NCBI GenBank assembly: GCA_020846515.1
Contig: JADLDX010000038.1
Coordinates: 1 to 7,276 of the forward strand
Direction of reading: 5' to 3'
Length of the DNA stretch: 7,276 bases
Source: Pirellulaceae bacterium
GTDB taxonomy: Bacteria; Planctomycetota; Planctomycetia; Pirellulales; Pirellulaceae
Positions 5,176 through 7,276 of the stretch are shown in pieces. Under the pieces are notes generated by a model. That model saw only the letters and a list, made by a program, of their open reading frames with translations. It was not told the DNA's origin and searched no databases. A program made the position numbers and the translations under genes. The stretch's first letter is position 1, and each line of letters opens with the position of its first letter.

Positions 5176-6480
5176 ATGAATTACACTCAGAAAGAACTCT
5201 ATGATTCGATCCAGCAGTATGTCCAGCAGTACGACGAGCATTTGTCATCGGCGATGAAAGCGGTCGTGCAGTGGAAGTATGCTGAATGTGAGATGTTCGG
5301 CATGGTCCCACTGTTCCATGAGATCGGCTTCCGCGGTGACAATCAATGGCGGCCAGCCGCTCGATCCTGGCTGTCAGAAAAGCCAGTTAACAACTGCTAT
5401 GAACATGGCATCGACCAAAGCGGTCGCATTCGCATCATCAAATGTGGCAAGCTAACCACACTGTTCTTTTATAGCGATCAGGTGGTCGATGAAATGCCGT
5501 TTCGCGATCGCGAGCCAGCCCCGCGTGGTCTAAGACGCTACATCACGCAAGACGGTCGTGTCCAGGCGATTTATGACTGTTGTATTTCGCCAGAGCAATA
5601 TTCCTTGGAGAAGTTTCAATACCGCGACGGACATCCGATTCGCTCCGATCAGCAGAGTTGGTACGTCAGCGACGACCAGTGGGTACAAGCTTCGTGGACG
5701 ACCACGTGCACCTATGAGTATGACGCGGCCGGGCTGGCTCGCGTCTACCGCGATATGGGGGAAAGACTGGGCGGTAAGAAACTGGTCTATGTCAGACCCG
5801 GTATCGGGAGACTCCGCCATCGAACCCGCCGCCCATTTGTGGCTTATGTCATTGACCCAGGTTCAGATCGTGGCGAGGCATCCCACGTGGTCTATTCGGA
5901 CGCTTATGGTCTCGAAATGAACATCGACGATGAATGGCCGGTCGATACTGTATTGCTCGCACCACCTCGTTACGTGAAGGTGATAACCGGCGACACGGGC
6001 GTGACATCGATGGGAACTGTCTACGCTGGTGCAAGTTCGATGGATTCGATTTGTGACGTGCGAACGGCTAAAAAAGCATCCGCGCGTTGGATACTGGTGG
6101 ATGCCAACCATGCTTCGGCAAAAAGTCGCGTCGCTTCCGTGCTGAAAGCCAAGCTGAACGTGATTTTGACCATCACGAAACCGTCTGAGCTATCGTCCGT
6201 GCTAACAGCCGGACCGGGGCTTTCGTCTGACCGATTAGTAGTGGCCATGAACGCCAAGGCTGATAGCCAACCCGCGTCGATCCAAGCCCTGGCCGCTCAA
6301 GCTCGCCAATTGCTGAAATCAATCAACTGCGCAGACAGTCGATTGATCGTGGCAGCCCAAATTGGCAAAGAGACCATCGTCGATTTTCTCAGCCAGCCCG
6401 ATATCGATGGCGTCTTGCATCGCGAAGGCGACTTCTCATCGGCCCTGGACGTCCTGGTGCCGCTCGCCCTCGAAAGCTGA
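5176..6480 (+). CDS. Hypothetical protein: YD-repeat-like N-terminus fused to degenerate triosephosphate isomerase barrel
   Basis: 434 aa from ATG 5176, chosen because GGTGA (5166-5170) lies 5 bp upstream. TTG 5164 or GTG 5167 would add 4 or 3 residues. I know no named family for the whole protein. Residues about 214-434 follow a triosephosphate isomerase from end to end: RRPFVAYV (218-225, where TIM has RRPFVAGNWKMN), VLLAPP (259-264), ARWILVDANHA (303-313, where TIM has the GHSERR strand), LNVILTITK (327-335), RLVVAMNAKADSQPAS (353-368, where TIM has YEPVWAIGTG) and FLSQPDIDGVL (404-414), identical to TIM at QPDIDG. The catalytic Lys, His and Glu and the Gly-Gly phosphate loop are all replaced, so no isomerase activity is expected. 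Residues 70-195 are Tyr/Asp/Gly-rich hairpins (CYEHGIDQSGRIR, YITQDGRVQAIYD, CTYEYDAAGLARVYRD) like YD repeats. No signal peptide or membrane segment is seen, so it is probably cytoplasmic. Confidence 0.82.
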   Translation: MNYTQKELYDSIQQYVQQYDEHLSSAMKAVVQWKYAECEMFGMVPLFHEIGFRGDNQWRPAARSWLSEKPVNNCYEHGIDQSGRIRIIKCGKLTTLFFYSDQVVDEMPFRDREPAPRGLRRYITQDGRVQAIYDCCISPEQYSLEKFQYRDGHPIRSDQQSWYVSDDQWVQASWTTTCTYEYDAAGLARVYRDMGERLGGKKLVYVRPGIGRLRHRTRRPFVAYVIDPGSDRGEASHVVYSDAYGLEMNIDDEWPVDTVLLAPPRYVKVITGDTGVTSMGTVYAGASSMDSICDVRTAKKASARWILVDANHASAKSRVASVLKAKLNVILTITKPSELSSVLTAGPGLSSDRLVVAMNAKADSQPASIQALAAQARQLLKSINCADSRLIVAAQIGKETIVDFLSQPDIDGVLHREGDFSSALDVLVPLALES

Positions 6481-6485
6481 GCTGT

Positions 6486-6627
6486 TGTAGCCCTCGGCCC
6501 TCCTGTAGCCCCGGCACTCCGTGACGGGGTTTCCCGAGTCGCGGAGCGATTCGGCCACTTGTAGCCCCGGCACTTCGTGACGGGGTTTCCGAGTCGCGGA
6601 GCGATTCGGCCACATGTAGCGACTACA
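6486..6627. repeat. Tandem 55-56 bp palindromic repeats at a convergent junction
   Basis: Copies at 6504-6559 (56 bp) and 6560-6614 (55 bp) differ by one substitution, one C deletion and the last base. A degenerate start of a unit (TGTAGCCCTCGGCCCTCC, 6486-6503) precedes them. A TGTAG stub (6615-6619) follows, so each unit begins with TGTAG. Each full copy holds two hairpins: CCCCG-G-CAC/GTG-A-CGGGG (6509-6529; 6565-6585) and CGAGTCGC/GCGATTCG (6535-6553; 6590-6608). The stub forms TGTAG-CGA-CTACA (6615-6627), which contains the DUF1501 stop codon. Repeats of this style are familiar between planctomycete genes. They are non-coding. Confidence 0.9.
6509..6532 (+). terminator. Possible terminator hairpin after the pseudo-isomerase gene
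   Basis: CCCCG (6509-6513) and CAC (6515-6517) pair with GTG (6521-6523) and CGGGG (6525-6529), with one G/A mismatch and a 3-base loop, followed by TTT. It is 28 bp after the stop at 6480 and repeated at 6565-6588. The T-run is short, so termination is plausible but unproven. The position between converging genes supports it. Confidence 0.35.
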
Positions 6628-7276
6628 CAAGTATGTCCTTTAACAACTCGCCGCCGACATCGGTCAATCGGAAATCGCGGCCATTGAAGCGATGAGTCAG
6701 TTTGGTATGATCCAGCCCCAGCAAGTGCAGGAGGGTGGCGTGTAAGTCGTTGACGTGGACTTTGTTCTCAACAGCTTTGTAACCAAACGGATCAGTGGCA
6801 CCATAATGGGAACCGCCTTTCACGCCCGCGCCAGCCAACCAAATCGTGAAGCCATTGGGATTGTGATCGCGTCCCTTGGCGCCTTGTGAATCCGAGGTCC
6901 GTCCGAATTCACCGCCCCAGATAACCAGGGTGGTATCCAATAAACCGCGAGCTTGCAAATCCGTGAGCAGCGCGGCAGCCGGTTGGTCAGTATGTAAACC
7001 ACAAGAGCGATGGTTCACTTGTATATCGCTGTGTCCGTCCCACGGCACATCGTTGACACTGCCATCGCCACCCACGCCTTTGCCAGCGAAAATCTGCACG
7101 AATCGTACTCCACGTTCAACCAGGCGTCGTGATAGCAGACACTGCCGCGCGAACGTCGAGCATTCCGGTTTATCCATACCGTATAACTTATGGGTGGCTT
7201 CGGTTTCCTGAGATAGATCCATTGCCTCGGGCGCTGACATTTGCATACGGTAGGCCAGTTCGTACGAGTTGATTCT
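6623..7276 (-). CDS. DUF1501 family protein, C-terminal part
   Basis: The frame runs from the window edge to a TAG at 6623-6625; 217 residues are visible and the N-terminal half (usually with a Tat-type signal in this family) lies outside. Met codons such as the one at 7246 are internal, since RINSYELAYRMQ before it is conserved family sequence. DUF1501 proteins belong to the alkaline phosphatase/sulfatase fold and are abundant in planctomycetes, usually paired with a DUF1549/DUF1553 cytochrome-like gene. Motifs by fragment residue: APEAMDLS (15-22), YGMDKPECSTFARQCLLSRR (32-51), GVRFVQIF (56-63), WDGHSDIQVNH (79-89), VIWGGEFGRT (118-127), GRDHNPNGFTIWLAGAGVKG (135-154), HVNDLHATLLHLLGLDH (174-190) and GRDFRLTDVGG (199-209). 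Asp/His pairs in the WDGH, GRDH and HVNDLH motifs are likely metal or active-site residues. Its substrate is unknown. It converges with the gene ending at 6480. Confidence 0.93.
   Translation of the reverse strand, partial: RINSYELAYRMQMSAPEAMDLSQETEATHKLYGMDKPECSTFARQCLLSRRLVERGVRFVQIFAGKGVGGDGSVNDVPWDGHSDIQVNHRSCGLHTDQPAAALLTDLQARGLLDTTLVIWGGEFGRTSDSQGAKGRDHNPNGFTIWLAGAGVKGGSHYGATDPFGYKAVENKVHVNDLHATLLHLLGLDHTKLTHRFNGRDFRLTDVGGELLKDILV

Noticed and set aside
7244..7246. Met at 7246 as the true start of the DUF1501 gene
   Set aside because: The ten codons before it to the window edge (RINSYELAYR) are open and match conserved DUF1501 sequence, so the gene continues beyond the window.
1..7276. 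tRNA, rRNA, insertion sequence or prophage genes
   Set aside because: No cloverleaf-like or rRNA sequence was recognised, and no transposase or integrase frame exists on either strand.

Overview
The window looks like a chromosomal segment from a planctomycete, most likely a Pirellulales-type genome. The clues are a PVC-type secreted dehydrogenase-like beta-propeller gene at the left edge, a DUF1501 gene at the right edge, an ECF sigma factor with a long TPR tail, and intergenic GC-rich palindromic repeats of a kind I associate with Rhodopirellula-like genomes. This assignment rests on protein families and style of sequence, not on a database match. Both edge genes are cut by the window.

Layout. 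Positions 1-1138 (minus) hold the N-terminal 379 residues of an exported PVC-type propeller protein. A 313-bp divergent intergenic region with a 22-bp-period direct repeat follows. Position 1452 starts an ECF42-type sigma factor (418 aa). Downstream on the same strand lie three proteins of the DGPF/YCII family: 3013-3417, 3446-4291 (fused to a PhnB-like VOC/glyoxalase-fold domain) and 4363-4725. This is the classic ECF42-DGPF gene neighbourhood. The 304-bp gap between sigma gene and first DGPF gene carries nine tandem copies of GAACT, a REP-like palindromic element and a candidate promoter motif. That motif recurs at almost the same distance upstream of the third DGPF gene, so it is a candidate recognition site for the sigma factor.

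Positions 4726-5175 are a 450-bp gap with a second REP-like element, a two-copy 18-bp tandem repeat, a sigma70-like promoter and an 18-bp AT-rich dyad. They precede a 434-aa protein at 5176-6480. Its C-terminal half reads as a complete but catalytically dead triosephosphate isomerase barrel: the fold landmarks survive, while the Lys, His, Glu and phosphate-loop positions are replaced. Its N-terminal half is a Tyr/Asp-rich, YD-repeat-like region of unknown role. I regard this protein as the most novel item in the window.

The right end is a convergent junction: two near-identical 55-56 bp hairpin repeats (6504-6614) separate it from the 3' end of a DUF1501 gene on the minus strand, whose stop codon lies in a small palindrome directly after the repeats.

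How the genes may work together: the sigma factor probably directs the DGPF genes, whose biochemical role is unsettled in the literature as I know it. I see no anti-sigma factor, which fits ECF42, where the TPR-like tail is thought to act as the built-in regulatory domain. The pseudo-isomerase gene is set apart by repeats and its own promoter, so it is probably a separate transcription unit.
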